64,000 bases of DNA. It comes from Plantago major (lineage: Eukaryota; Streptophyta; Magnoliopsida; Lamiales; Plantaginaceae). The position numbers and the translations under genes were made by a program. The stretch is from NCBI GenBank assembly GCA_026545765.1, contig JAIFAC010000212.1, forward strand, positions 80,326-144,325, written 5' to 3'. Every line of letters starts with the position of its first letter. Positions within the stretch are counted from its first letter, which is position 1. The notes under the pieces were generated by a model. The model worked only from the letters and a program-made list of their open reading frames with translations. It was not told where the DNA came from and made no database searches. This document shows positions 10,901 through 24,760 of the stretch, one piece after another.

Positions 10901-13900
10901 CATTATCCCACTCCTTTTGTGTATTGTTTAATTCTCAAATTGCCTTCTCCGTTTGTAATTATCCCACTCCTTTATTGTGTTGTTTAACTCTCGAGTAGAA
11001 TTTTACATTGTTGTTTATCCCACTCCTTATGTGTGTTCTTCAACTCTTAAGTAGTGTTCGTCGTTTGTGATACTCTTACTCCTTCTGTGTATTGTTTAAA
11101 TCTCGAATAGACATCTTTGTTTGACATTATCCCACTCCTTTAGTGTGTTGTTGTGTATTGTTTAAATCTCGAATAGACTTCTTTGTTTAACATTATCCCA
11201 CTCCTTTAGTGTGTTGTTTAACTCTCGAGTAAAGTTATTCGTTTGTTGTTCATCCGTCTCCAAAGTTTGTTGTTTTTATCTCTCAATTAGAGTTGTTCGT
11301 TTGTTGTTTATTCAACACCTTTTGTGTTTTGTTTAACTCTCAAGTAGAGTTCTTTGTTCGTTATTTTATTACTCCGCTTGTGTGTTGTTTAAATATCAAA
11401 TTGACTTCTTCGTTTGTAATTATCTCTCTCCCATTATTGTTTTATTTAACTCCCGAGTAGAATTTTATACTTGTTGTTTATCCCAATCCATATGTGCGTT
11501 GATTAATTCTCAAGTAGTGTTCTTCGTTTGTGATACTCTTACTCCATCTCTGTATTGTTTAAATCTCGAATAGACTTCTATGTTTGACATTATCCCACTC
11601 ATTCTGTGTATTGTTTAAATCTCAAATTGCCTTCTCCGTTTGTAATTATCCCACTCCTTTATTGTGTTGTTTAACTCTCGAGTAGAATTTTACATTGTTG
11701 TTTATCCCACTCCTTATGTGTGTTCTTCAACTCTTAAGTAGTGTTCTTCGTTTGTGATACTCTTACTCCTTCTGTGTATTGTTTAAATCTCGAATAGACA
11801 TCTTTGTTTGACATCATCCCACTCCTTTAGTGTGTTGTTGTGTATTGTTTAAATCTCGAATAGACTTCTTTGTTTGACATTATCCCACTCCTTTAGTGTG
11901 TTGTTTAACTCTCGAGTAAAGTTATTCGTTTGTTGTTCATCCGTCTCCAAAGTTTGTTGTTTTTATCTCTCAATTAGAGTTGTTCGTTTGTTGTTTATTC
12001 AACACCTTTTGTGTTTTGTTTAACTCTCAAGTAGAGTTCTTTGTTCATTATTTTATTACTCCGCTTGTGTGTTGTTTAAATCTCAAATTGACTTCTTCGT
12101 TTGTAATTATCTCTCTCCCATTATTGTTTTATTTAACTCCCGAGTAGAATTTTATACTTGTTGTTTATCCCAATCCATATGTGCGTTGATTAATTCTCAA
12201 GTAGTGTTCTTCGTTTGTGATACTCTTACTCCATCTTTGTATTGTTTAAATCTCGAATAGACTTCTTTGTTTGACATTATCCCACTCATACATGTATTGT
12301 TTAAATCTCAAATTGCCTTCTCCGTTTGTAATTATCCCACCTTTTTATTGTGTTGTTTAACTCTCGAGTAGAATTTTACATTGTTGTTTATCCCACTCCT
12401 TATGTGTGTTCTTCAACTCTTAAGTAGTGTTCTTCGTTTGTGATACTCTTACTCCTTCTGTGTATTGTTTAAATCTCGAATAGACATCTTTGTTTGACAT
12501 CATCCCACTCCTTTAGTGTGTTGTTGTGTATTGTTTAAATCTCGAATAGACTTCTTTGTTTGACATTATCCCACTCCTTTAGTGTGTTGTTTATCTCTCG
12601 AGTAGAGTTATTCGTTTGTTGTTCATCCGTCTCCAAAGTTTGTTGTTTTTATCTCTCAATTAGAGTTGTTCGTTTGTTTTTTATTCAACACCTTTTGTGT
12701 TTTGTTTAACTCTCAAGTAGAGTTCTTCGTTCGTTATTTTATTACTCCGCTTGTGTGTTGTTTAAATCTCAAATTGACTTCTTCGTTTATAATTATCTCT
12801 CCCATTATTGTTTTATTTAACTCCCGAGTAGAATTTTATACTTGTTGTTTATCCCAATCCATATGTGCGTTGATTAATTCTCAAGTAGTGTTCTTCGTTT
12901 GTGATACTCTTACTCCATCTCTGTATTGTTTAAATCTCGAATAGACTTCTTTGTTTGACATTATCCTACTCCTTCTGTGTATTGTTTAAATCTCAAACTG
13001 CTTTCTCCGTTTGTAATTATCCCACTCCTTTATTGTGTTGTTTAACTCTCGAGTAGAATTTTACATTGTTGTTTATCCCACTCCTTATGTGTGTTCTTCA
13101 ACTCTTAAGTAGTGTTCTTCGTTTGTGATACTCTTACTCCTTCTGTGTATTGTTTAAATCTCGAATAGACATCTTTGTTTGACATCATCCCACTCCTTTA
13201 GTGTGTTGTTGTGTATTGATTAAATCTCGAATAGACTTCTTTGTTTGACATTATCCCACTCCTTTAGTGTGTTGTTTATCTCTCGAGTAGAGTTATTCGT
13301 TTGTTGTTCATCCGTCTCCAAAGTTTGTTGTTTTTATCTCAATTAGAGTTGTTCGTTTGTTGTTTATTCAACACCTTTTGTGTTTTGTTTAACTCTCAAG
13401 TAGAGTTCTTCGTTCGTTATTTTATTACTCCGCTTGTGTGTTGTTTAAATCTCAAATTGACTTCTTCGTTTGTAATTATCTCTCTCCCATTATTGTTTTA
13501 TTTAACTCCCGAGTAGAATTTTATACTTGTTGTTTATCCCAATCCATATGTGCGTTGATTAATTCTCAAGTAGTGTTCTTCGTTTGTGATACTCTTACTC
13601 CTTCTCTGTATTGTTTAAATCTCGAATAGACTTCTTTGTTTGACATTATCCCACTCCTTCTGTGTATTGTTTAAATCTCAAATTGCCTTCTCCGTTTGTA
13701 ATTATCCCACTCCTTTATTGTGTTGTTTAACTCTCGAGTAGAATTTTACATTGTTGTTTATCCCACTCCTTATGTGTGTTCTTCAACTCTTAAGTAGTGT
13801 TCTTCGTTTGTGATACTCTTACTCCTTCTGTGTATTGTTTAAATCTCGAATAGACATCTTTGTTTGACATCATCCCACTCCTTTAGTGTGTTGTTGTGTA

Positions 13901-16900
13901 TTGTTTAAATCTCGAATAGACTTCTTTGTTTGACATTATCCCACTCCTTTAGTGTGTTGTTTATCTCTCGAGTAGAGTTATTCGTTTGTTGTTCATCCGT
14001 CTCCAAAGTTTGTTGTTTTTATCTCTCAATTAGAGTTGTTCGTTTGTTGTTTATTCAACACCTTTTGTGTTTTGTTTAACTCTCAAGTAGAGTTCTTCGT
14101 TCGTTATTTTATTACTCTGCTTGTGTGTTGTTTAAATCTCAAATTGACTTCTTCGTTTGTAATTATCTCTCTCCCATTATTGTTTTATTTAACTCCCGAG
14201 TAGAATTTTATACTTGTTGTTTATCCCAATCCATATGTGCGTTGATTAATTCTCAAGTAGTGTTCTTCGTTTGTGATACTCTTACTCCATCTCTGTATTG
14301 TTTAAATCTCGAATAGACTTCTATGTTTGACATTATCCCACTCATTCTTTGTATTGTTTAAATCTCAAATTGCCTTCTCCGTTTGTAATTATCCCACTCC
14401 TTTATTGTGTTGTTTAACTCTCGAGTAGAATTTTACATTGTTGTTTATCCCACTCCTTATGTGTGTTCTTCAACTCTTAAGTAGTGTTCTTCATTTGTGA
14501 TACTCTTACTCCTTCTGTGTATTGTTTAAATCTCGAATAGACATCTTTGTTTGACATTATCCCACTCCTTTAGTGTGTTGTTGTGTATTGTTTAAATCTC
14601 GAATAGACTTCTTTGTTTGACATTATCCCACTCCTTTAGTGTGTTGTTTAACTCTTGAGTAGAGTTATTCGTTTGTTGTTCATCCGTCTCCAAAGTTTGT
14701 TGTTTTATCTCTCAATTAGAGTTGTTCGTTTGTTGTTTATTCAACACCTTTTGTGTTTTGTTTAACTCTCAAGTAGAGTTCTTCGTTCGTTATTTTATTA
14801 CTCCGCTTGTGTGTTGTTTAAATCTCAAATTGACTTCTTCGTTTGTAATTATCTCTCTCCCATTATTGTTTTATTTAACTCCCGAGTAGAATTTTATACT
14901 TGTTGTTTATCCCAATCCATATGTGCGTTGATTAATTCTCAAGTAGTGTTCTTCGTTTGTGATACTCTTACTCCTTCTGTGTATTGTTTAAATCTCGAAT
15001 AGACTTCTTTGTTTGACATTATCCCAGTCCTTCTGTGTATTGTTTAAATCTCAAATTGCCTTCTCCGTTTGTAATTATCCCACTCCTTTATTGTGTTGTT
15101 TAACTCTCGAGTAGAATTTTACATTGTTGTTTATCCCACTCCTTATGTGTGTTCTTCAACTCTTAAGTAGTGTTCGTCGTTTGTGATACTCTTACTCCTT
15201 CTGTGTATTGTTTAAATCTCGAATAGACATCTTTGTTTGACATCATCCCACTCCTTTAGTGTGTTGTTGTGTATTGTTTAAATCTCGAATAGACTTCTTT
15301 GTTTGACATTATCCCACTCCTTTAGTGTGTTGTTTAACTCTCGAGTAAAGTTATTCGTTTGTTGTTCATCCGTCTCCAAAGTTTGTTGTTTTTATCTCTC
15401 AATTAGAGTTGTTCGTTTGTTGTTTATTCAACACCTTTTGTGTTTTGTTTAACTCTCAAGTAGAGTTCTTCGTTCGTTATTTTATTACTCCGCTTGTGTG
15501 TTGTTTAAATCTCAAATTGACTTCTTCGTTTGTAATTATCACTCTCCCATTATTGTTTTATTTAACTCCCGAGTAGAATTTTATACTTGTTGTTTATCCC
15601 AATCCATATGTGCGTTGATTAATTCTCAAGTAGTGTTCTTCGTTTGTGATACTCTTACTCCATATCTGTATTGTTTAAATCTCGAATAGACTTCTTTGTT
15701 TGACATTATCCCACTCCTTCTGTGTATTGTTTAAATCTCAAATTGCCTTCTCCGTTTGTAATTATCCCACTCCTTTATTGTGTTGTTTAACTCTCGAGTA
15801 GAATTTTACATTGTTGTTTATCCCACTCCTTATGTGTGTTCTTCAACTCTTAAGTAGTGTTCTTCGTTTGTGATACTCTTACTCCTTCTGTGTATTGTTT
15901 AAATCTCGAATAGACTTCTTTGTTTGACATTATCCCACTCCTTTAGTGTGTTGTTGTGTATTGTTTAAATCTCGAATAGACTTCTTTGTTTGACATTATC
16001 CCACTCCTTTAGTGTGTAGTTTAACTCTCGAGTAGAGTTATTCGTTTGTTGTTCATCCGTCTCCAAAGTGTGTTGTTTTTATCTCTCAATTAGAGTTGTT
16101 CGTTTGTTTTTATTCAATACCTTTTGTGTTTTGTTTAACTCTCAAGTAGAGTTCTTCGTTCGTTATTTTATTACTCCGCTTGTGTGTTGTTTAAATCTCA
16201 AATTGACTTCTTCGTTTGTAATTATCTCTCTCCCATTATTGTTTTATTTAACTCCCGAGTAGAATTTTATACTTGTTGTTTATCCCAATCCATATGTGCG
16301 TTGATTAATTCTCAAGTAGTGTTCTTCGTTTGTGATACTCTTACTCCTTCTCTGTATTGTTTAAATCTCGAATAGACTTCTTTGTTTGACATTATCCCAC
16401 TCCTCCTGTGTATTGTTTAAATCTCAAATTGCCTTCTCCGTTTGTAATTATCCCACTCCTTTATTGTGTTGTTTAACTCTCGAGTAGAATTTTACATTGT
16501 TGTTTATCCCACTCCTTATGTGTGTTCTTCAACTCTTAAGTAGTGTTCTTCGTTTGTGATACTCTTACTCCTTCTGTGTATTGTTTAAATCTCGAATAGA
16601 CATCTTTGTTTGACATCATCCCACTCCTTTAGTGTGTTGTTGTGTATTGTTTAAATCTCGAATAGACTTCTTTGTTTGACATTATCCCACTCCTTTAGTG
16701 TGTTGTTTATCTCTCGAGTAGAGTTATTCGTTTGTTGTTCATCCGTCTCCAAAGTTTGTTGTTTTTATTCTTCAATTAGAGTTGTTCGTTTGTTTTTTAT
16801 TCAACACCTTTTGTGTTTTGTTTAACTCTCAAGTAGAGTTCTTCGTTCGTTATTTTATTACTCTGCTTGTGTGTTGTTTAAATCTCAAATTGACTTCTTC

Positions 16901-19900
16901 GTTTGTAATTATCACTCTCCCATTATTGTTTTATTTAACTCCCGAGTAGAATTTTATACTTGTTGTTTATCCCAATCCATATGTGCGTTGATTAATTCTC
17001 AAGTAGTGTTCTTCGTTTGTGATACTCTTACTCCATCTCTGTATTGTTTAAATCTCGAATAGACTTCTTTGTTTGACATTATCCCACTCCTTCTGTGTAT
17101 TGTTTAAATCTCAAATTGCCTTCTCCGTTTGTAATTATCCCACTCCTTTATTGTGTTGTTTAACTCTCGAGTAGAATTTTACATTGTTGTTTATCCCACT
17201 CCTTATGTGTGTTCTTCAACTCTTAAGTAGTGTTCTTCGTTTGTGATACTCTTACTCCTTCTGTGTATTGTTTAAATCTCGAATAGACATCTTTGTTTGA
17301 CATCATCCCACTCCTTTAGTGTGTTGTTGTGTATTGTTTAAATCTCGAATAGACTTCTTTGTTTGACATTATCCCACTCCTTTAGTGTGTTGTTTATCTC
17401 TCGAGTAGAGTTATTCGTTTGTTGTTCATCCGTCTCCAAAGTTTGTTGTTTTTATCTCTCAATTAGAGTTGTTCGTTTGTTTTTTATTCAACACCTTTTG
17501 TGTTTTGTTTAACTCTCAAGTAGAGTTCTTCGTTCGTTATTTTATTACTCAGTGTGTTGTTTAAATCTCAAATTGACTTCTCCGTTTGTAATTATCACTC
17601 TCCCATTATTGTTTTATTTAACTCTCGAGTAGAATTTTATACTTGTTTTTTATCCCAATCCGTATGTGTGTTGATTAATTCTCAAGTAGTGTTCTTCGTT
17701 TCTGTTACTCTTACTCCTTCTGTGTATTGTTTAAATCTCGAATAGACTTCTTTGTTTGACATTATCCCACTCCTCCTGTGTGTTGTTTAAATCTCAAATT
17801 GCCTTCTCCGTTTGTAATTATCCCACTCCTTTATTGTGTTGTTTAACTCTCGAGTAGAATTTTACATTGTTGTTTATCCCACTCCTTATGTGTGTTCTTC
17901 AACTCTTAAGTAGTGTTCTTCGTTTGTGATACTCTTACTCCTTCTGTGTATTGGTTAAATCTCGAATAGACATCTTTGTTTGACATTATCCCACTCCTTT
18001 AGTGTGTTGTTGTGTATTGTTTAAATCTCGAATAGACTTCTTTGTTTGACATTATCCCACTCCTTTAGTGTGTTGTTTATCTCTCGAGTAGAGTTATTCG
18101 TTTGTTGTTCATCCGTCTCCAAAGTTTGTTGTTTTTATCTCTCAATTAGAGTTGTTCGTTTGTTTTTTATTCAACACCTTTTGTGTTTTGTTTAACTCTC
18201 AAGTAGAGTTCTTCGTTCGTTATTTTATTACTCCGCTTGTGTGTTGTTTAAATCTCAAATTGACTTCTTCGTTTGTAATTATCACTCTCCCATTATTGTT
18301 TTATTTAACTCCCGAGTAGAATTTTATACTTGTTGTTTATCCCAATCCATATGTGCGTTGATTAATTCTCAAGTAGTGTTCTTCGTTTGTGATACTCTCT
18401 TACTCCTCTGTATTGTTTAAATCTCGAATAGACTTCTTTGTTTGACATTATCCCAGTCCTTCTGTGTATTGTTTAAATCTCAAATTGCCTTCTCCGTTTG
18501 TAATTATCCCACTCCTTTATTGTGTTGTTTAACTCTCGAGTAGAATTTTACATTGTTGTTTATCCCACTCCTTATGTGTGTTCTTCAACTCTTAAGTAGT
18601 GTTCTTCGTTTGTGATACTCTTACTCCTTCTGTGTATTGTTTAAATCTCGAATAGACATCTTTGTTTGACATCATCCCACTCCTTTAGTGTGTTGTTGTG
18701 TATTGTTTAAATCTCGAATAGACTTCTTTGTTTGACATTATCCCACTCCTTTAGTGTGTTGTTTATCTCTCGAGTAGAGTTATTCGTTTGTTGTTCATCC
18801 GTCTCCAAAGTTTGTTGTTTTTATCTCTCAATTAGAGTTGTTCGTTTGTTTTTTATTCAACACCTTTTGTGTTTTGTTTAACTCTCAAGTAGAGTTCTTC
18901 GTTCGTTATTTTATTACTCCGCTTGTGTGTTGTTTAAATCTCAAATTGACTTCTTCGTTTGTAATTATCTCTCTCCCATTATTGTTTTATTTAACTCCCG
19001 AGTAGAATTTTATACTTGTTGTTTATCCCAATCCATATGTGTGTTGATTAATTCTCAAGTAGTGTTCTTCGTTTGTGATACTCTTACTCCTTCTCTGTAT
19101 TGTTTAAATCTCGAATAGACTTCTTTGTTTGACATTATCCCACTCCTTCTGTGTATTGTTTAAATCTCAAATTGCCTTCTCCGTTTGTAATTATCCCACT
19201 CCTTTATTGTGTTGTTTAACTCTCGAGTAGAATTTTACATTGTTGTTTATCCCACTCCTTATGTGTGTTCTTCAACTCTTAAGTAGTGTTCTTCGTTTGT
19301 GATACTCTTACTCCTTCTGTGTATTGGTTAAATCTCGAATAGACATCTTTGTTTGACATTATCCCACTCCTTTAGTGTGTTGTTGTGTATTGTTTAAATG
19401 TCGAATAGACTTCTTTGTTTGACATTATCCCACTCCTTTAGTGTGTTGTTTATCTCTCGAGTAGAGTTATTCGTTTGTTGTTCATCCGTCTCCAAAGTTT
19501 GTTGTTTTTATCTCTCAATTAGAGTTGTTCGTTTGTTGTTTATTCAACACCTTTTGTGTTTTGTTTAACTCTCAAGTAGAGTTCTTCGTTCGTTATTTTA
19601 TTACTCCGCTTGTGTGTTGTTTAAATCTCAAATTGACTTCTTCGTTTGTAATTATCTCTCTCCCATTATTGTTTTATTTAACTCCCGAGTAGAATTTTAT
19701 ACTTGTTGTTTATCCCAATCCATATGTGCGTTGATTAATTCTCAAGTAGTGTTCTTCGTTTGTGATACTCTTACTCCTTCTGTGTATTGTTTAAATCTCA
19801 AATAGACTTCTTTGTTTGACATTATCCCACTCCTTCTGTGTATTGTTTAAATCTCAAATTGCTTTCTCCATTTGTAATTATCCCACTCCTTTATTGTGTT

Positions 19901-22900
19901 GTTTAACTCTCGAGTAGAATTTTACATTGTTGTTTATCCCACTCCTTATGTGTGTTCTTCAACTCTTAAGTAGTGTTCTTCGTTTGTGATACTCTTACTC
20001 CTTCTGTGTATTGTTTAAATCTCGAATAGACATCTTTGTTTGACATCATCCCACTCCTTTAGTGTGTTGTTGTGTATTGTTTAAATCTCGAATAGACTTC
20101 TTTGTTTGACATTATCCCACTCCTTTAGTGTGTTGTTTATCTCTCGAGTAGAGTTATTCGTTTGTTGTTCATCCGTCTCCAAAGTTTGTTGTTTTTATCT
20201 CTCAATTAGAGTTGTTCGTTTGTTTTTTATTCAACACCTTTTGTGTTTTGTTTAACTCTCAAGTAGAGTTCTTCGTTCGTTATTTTATTACTCCGCTTGT
20301 GTGTTGTTTAAATCTCAAATTGACTTCTTCGTTTGTAATTATCACTCTCCCATTATTGTTTTATTTAACTCTCGAGTAGAATTTTATACTTGTTGTTTAT
20401 CCCAATCCATATGTGCGTTGATTAATTCTCAAGTAGTGTTCTTCGTTTGTGATACTCTTACTCCATCTCTGTATTGTTTAAATCTCGAATAGACTTCTTT
20501 GTTTGACATTATCCCACTCCTTCTGTGTATTGTTTAAATGTCAAATTGCTTTCTCCGTTTGTAATTATCCCACTCCTTTATTGTGTTGTTTAACTCTCGA
20601 GTAGAACTTTACATTGTTGTATATCCCACTCCTTATGTGTGTTCTTCAACTCTTAAGTAGTGTTCTTCGTTTGTGATACTCTTACTCCTTATGTGTATTG
20701 TTTAAATCTCGAATAGACATCTTTGTTTGACATCATCCCACTCCTTTAGTGTGTTGTTGTGTATTGTTTAAATCTCGAATAGACTTCTTTGTTTGACATT
20801 ATCCCACTCCTTTAGTGTGTTGTTTATCTCTCGAGTAGAGTTATTCGTTTGTTGTTCATCCGTCTCCAAAGTTTGTTGTTTTTATCTCTCAATTAGAGTT
20901 GTTCGTTTGTTTTTTATTCAACACCTTTTGTGTTTTATTTAACTCTCAAGTAGAGTTCTTCGTTCGTTATTTTATTACTCTGCTTGTGTGTTGTTTAAAT
21001 CTCAAATTGACTTCTTCGTTTGTAATTATCACTCTCCCATTATTGTTTTATTTAACTCCCGAGTAGAATTTTATACTTGTTGTTTATCCCAATCCATATG
21101 TGCGTTGATTAATTCTCAAGTAGTGTTCTTCGTTTGTGATACTCTTACTCCTTCTCTGTATTGTTTAAATCTCGAATAGACTTCTTTGTTTGACATTATC
21201 CCACTCTTCCATGTATTGTTTAAATCTCAAATTGCCTTCTCCGTTTGTAATTATCCCACTCCTTTATTGTGTTGTTTAACTCTCGAGTAGAATTTTACAT
21301 TGTTGTTTATCCCACTCCTTATGTGTGTTCTTCAACTCTTAAGTAGTGTTCTTCGTTTGTGATACTCTTACCCTCATACATGTATTGTTTAAATCTCGAA
21401 TAGACATCTTTGTTTGACATCATCCCACTCCTTTAGTGTGTTGTTGTGTATTGTTTAAATCTCGAATAGACTTCTTTGTTTGACATTATCCCACTCCTTT
21501 AGTGTGTTGTTTATCTCTCGAGTAGAGTTATTCGTTTGTTGTTCATCCGTTTCCAAAGTTTGTTTTTTTTTATCTCTCAATTAGAGTTGTTCGTTTGTTG
21601 TTTACTCAACACCTTTTGTGTTTTGTTTAACTCTCAAGTAGAGTTCTCCGTTCGTTATTTTATTACTCCGCTTGTGTGTTCTTTAAATCTCAAATTGACC
21701 TCTTCGTTTGTAATTATCACTCTCCCATTATTGTTTTATTTAACTCCCGAGTAGAATTTTATACTTGTTGTTTATCCCAATCCATATGTGCGTTGATTAA
21801 TTCTCAAGTAGTGTTCTTCGTTTGTGATACTCTTACTCCTTCTCTGTATTGTTTAAATCTCGAATAGACTTCTTCGTTTGACATTATCCCACGCCTTTGA
21901 TGTGTTGTTTAAATCTAAAATTGACTTCTCCATTTGTAATTAGACCACTCCTTTATTGTGTTGTTTAACTCTCGGTTAGAATTTTACATTTGTTGTTTAT
22001 CCCACTCCTTATGTGTGTTCTTCGACTCTTAAGTAGTGTTCTTCGTTTGTGATACTCTTACTCCTTACATGTATTGTTTAAATCTCGAATAGACATCTTT
22101 GTTTGACATTATCCCACCCCTTTAGTGTGTTGTTGTGTATTGTTTACATCTCGAATAGACTTCTTCGTTTGACATTATCCCACCTTTTAGTGTGTTGTTT
22201 ATCTCTCGAGTAGAGTTATTCGTTTGTTGTTCATCCGTCTCCAAAGTTTGTTGTTTTTATCTCTCAATTAGAGTTGTTCGTTTGTTTTTTATTCAACACC
22301 TTTTGTGTTTTGTTTAACTCTCAAGTAGAGTTCTTCGTTCGTTATTTTATTACTCTGCTTGTGTGTTGTTTAAATCTCAAATTGACTTCTTCGTTTGTAA
22401 TTATGACTCTCCCATTATTGTTTTATTTAACTCCCGAGTAGAATTTTATACTTGTTGTTTATCCCAATCCATATGTGCGTTGATTAATTCTCAAGTAGTG
22501 TTCTTCGTTTGTGATACTCTCTTACTCCTCTGTATTGTTTAAATCTCGAATAGACTTCTTTGTTTGACATTATCCCAGTCCTTCTGTGTATTGTTTAAAT
22601 CTCAAATTGCCTTCTCCGTTTGTAATTATCCCACTCCTTTATTGTGTTGTTTAACTCTCGAGTAGAATTTTACATTGTTGTTTATCCCACTCCTTATGTG
22701 TGTTCTTCAACTCTTAAGTAGTGTTCGTTTGTGATACTCTTACTCCTTCTGTGTATTGGTTAAATCTCGAATAGACATCTTTGTTTGACATTATCCCACT
22801 CCTTTAGTGTGTTGTTGTGTATTGTTTAAATGTCGAATAGACTTCTTTGTTTGACATTATCCCACTCCTTTAGTGTGTTGTTTATCTCTCGAGTAGAGTT

Positions 22901-23045
22901 ATTCGTTTGTTGTTCATCCGTCTCCAAAGTTTGTTGTTTTTATCTCTCAATTAGAGTTGTTCGTTTGTTTTTTATTCAACACCTTTTGTGTTTTATTTAA
23001 CTCTCAAGTAGAGTTCTTCGTTCGTTATTTTATTACTCTGCTTGT
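7951..23045 (+). repeat. Regular run of near-full-length monomers
   Basis: The phase marks are 7951, 8638, 9323, 10010, 10695, 11382, 12069, 12755, 13438, 14125, 14811, 15498, 16184, 16871, 17554, 18241, 18927, 19614, 20301, 20988, 21676 and 22363. Spacings are 683-688. Minor length changes are explained by small losses in subunit 1 (TATCTCTCCC instead of TATCTCTCTCCC at about 8679, 10049 and 12796) and subunit 4. The part up to about 12 kb often has AAAGTTATTC in subunit 10; later monomers mostly have TTATCTCTCGAG. I see nothing else in the run. Confidence 0.93.
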
Positions 23046-23442
23046 GTGTTGTTTAAATCTCAAATTGACTTCTTCGTTTGTAATTATCACTCTCCCATTA
23101 TTGTTTTATTTAACTCCCGAGTAGAATTTTATACTTGTTGTTTATCCCAATCCATATGTGCGTTGATTAATTCTCAAGTAGTGTTCTTCGTTTGTGATAC
23201 TCTTACTCCATCTCTGTATTGTTTAAATCTCGAATAGACTTCTATGTTTGACATTATCCCACTCCTTTAGTGTGTTGTTTATCCCTCGAGTAGAGTTATT
23301 CGTTTGTTGTTCATCCGTCTCCAAAGTTTGTTGTTTTTATCTCTCAATTAGAGTTGTTCGTTTGTTGTTTATTCAACACCTTTTGTGTTTTGTTTAACTC
23401 TCAAGTAGAGTTCTTCGTTCGTTATTTTATTACTCCGCTTGT
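23046..23442 (+). repeat. Short 397-bp monomer lacking subunits 5-9
   Basis: Subunit 4 (CTTCTATGTTTGACATTATC) passes directly into subunit 10 (TGTGTTGTTTATCCCTCGAG). The missing 290 bp equals subunits 5-9 including the 10-base insertion. Exchange between D-type subunits 4 and 9 accounts for it. Confidence 0.9.
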
Positions 23443-24129
23443 GTGTTGTTTAAATCTCAAATTGACTTCTTCGTTTGTAATTATCTCTCTCCCATTATTG
23501 TTTTATTTAACTCCCGAGTAGAATTTTATACTTGTTGTTTATCCCAATCCATATGTGCGTTGATTAATTCTCAAGTAGTGTTCTTCGTTTGTGATACTCT
23601 TACTCCTTCTCTGTATTGTTTAAATCTCGAATAGACTTCTTTGTTTGACATTATCCCACTCCTTCTGTGTATTGTTTAAATCTCAAATTGCCTTCTCCGT
23701 TTGTAATTATCCCACTCCTTTATTGTGTTGTTTAACTCTCGAGTAGAATTTTACATTGTTGTTTATCCCACTCCTTATGTGTGTTCTTCAACTCTTAAGT
23801 AGTGTTCTTCGTTTGTGATACTCTTACTCCTTCTGTGTATTGTTTAAATCTCGAATAGACATCTTTGTTTGACATCATCCCACTCCTTTAGTGTGTTGTT
23901 GTGTATTGTTTAAATCTCGAATAGACTTCTTTGTTTGACATTATCCCACTCCTTTAGTGTGTTGTTTATCTCTCGAGTAGAGTTATTCGTTTGTTGTTCA
24001 TCCGTCTCCAAAGTTTGTTGTTTTTATCTCTCAATTAGAGTTGTTCGTTTGTTTTTTATTCAACACCTTTTGTGTTTTGTTTAACTCTCAAGTAGAGTTC
24101 TTCGTTCGTTATTTTATTACTCCGCTTGT
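23443..24129 (+). repeat. Full-length 687-bp monomer between two short ones
   Basis: All 12 subunits are present between the phase marks 23443 and 24130, flanked by the 397-bp monomer on the left and the 631-bp monomer on the right. Confidence 0.9.
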
Positions 24130-24760
24130 GTGTTGTTTAAATCTCAAATTGACTTCTTCGTTTGTAATTATCACTCTCCCATTATTGTTTTATTTAACTC
24201 CCGAGTAGAATTTTATACTTGTTGTTTATCCCAATCCATATGTGCGTTGATTAATTCTCAAGTAGTGTTCTTCGTTTGTGATACTCTTACTCCTTCTGTG
24301 TATTGTTTAAATCTCAAATTGCCTTCTCCGTTTGTAATTATCCCACTCCTTTATTGTGTTGTTTAACTCTCGAGTAGAATTTTACATTGTTGTTTATCCC
24401 ACTCCTTATGTGTGTTCTTCAACTCTTAAGTAGTGTTCTTCGTTTGTGATACTCTTACTCCTTCTGTGTATTGTTTAAATCTCGAATAGACATCTTTGTT
24501 TGACATTATCCCACTCCTTTAGTGTGTTGTTGTGTATTGTTTAAATCTCGAATAGACTTCTTTGTTTGACATTATCCCACTCCTTTAGTGTGTTGTTTAT
24601 CTCTCGAGTAGAGTTATTCGTTTGTTGTTCATCCGTCTCCAAAGTTTGTTGTTTTTATCTCTCAATTAGAGTTGTTCGTTTGTTGTTTATTCAACACCTT
24701 TTGTGTTTTGTTTAACTCTCAAGTAGAGTTCTTCGTTCGTTATTTTATTACTCCGCTTGT
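24130..24760 (+). repeat. 631-bp monomer lacking subunit 4
   Basis: Subunit 3 ends CTTACTCCTTCTG and is followed at once by subunit 5 (TGTATTGTTTAAATCTCAAA). The 56-base loss is exactly one subunit. It also lengthens the shadow open frame to 78 residues. Confidence 0.88.
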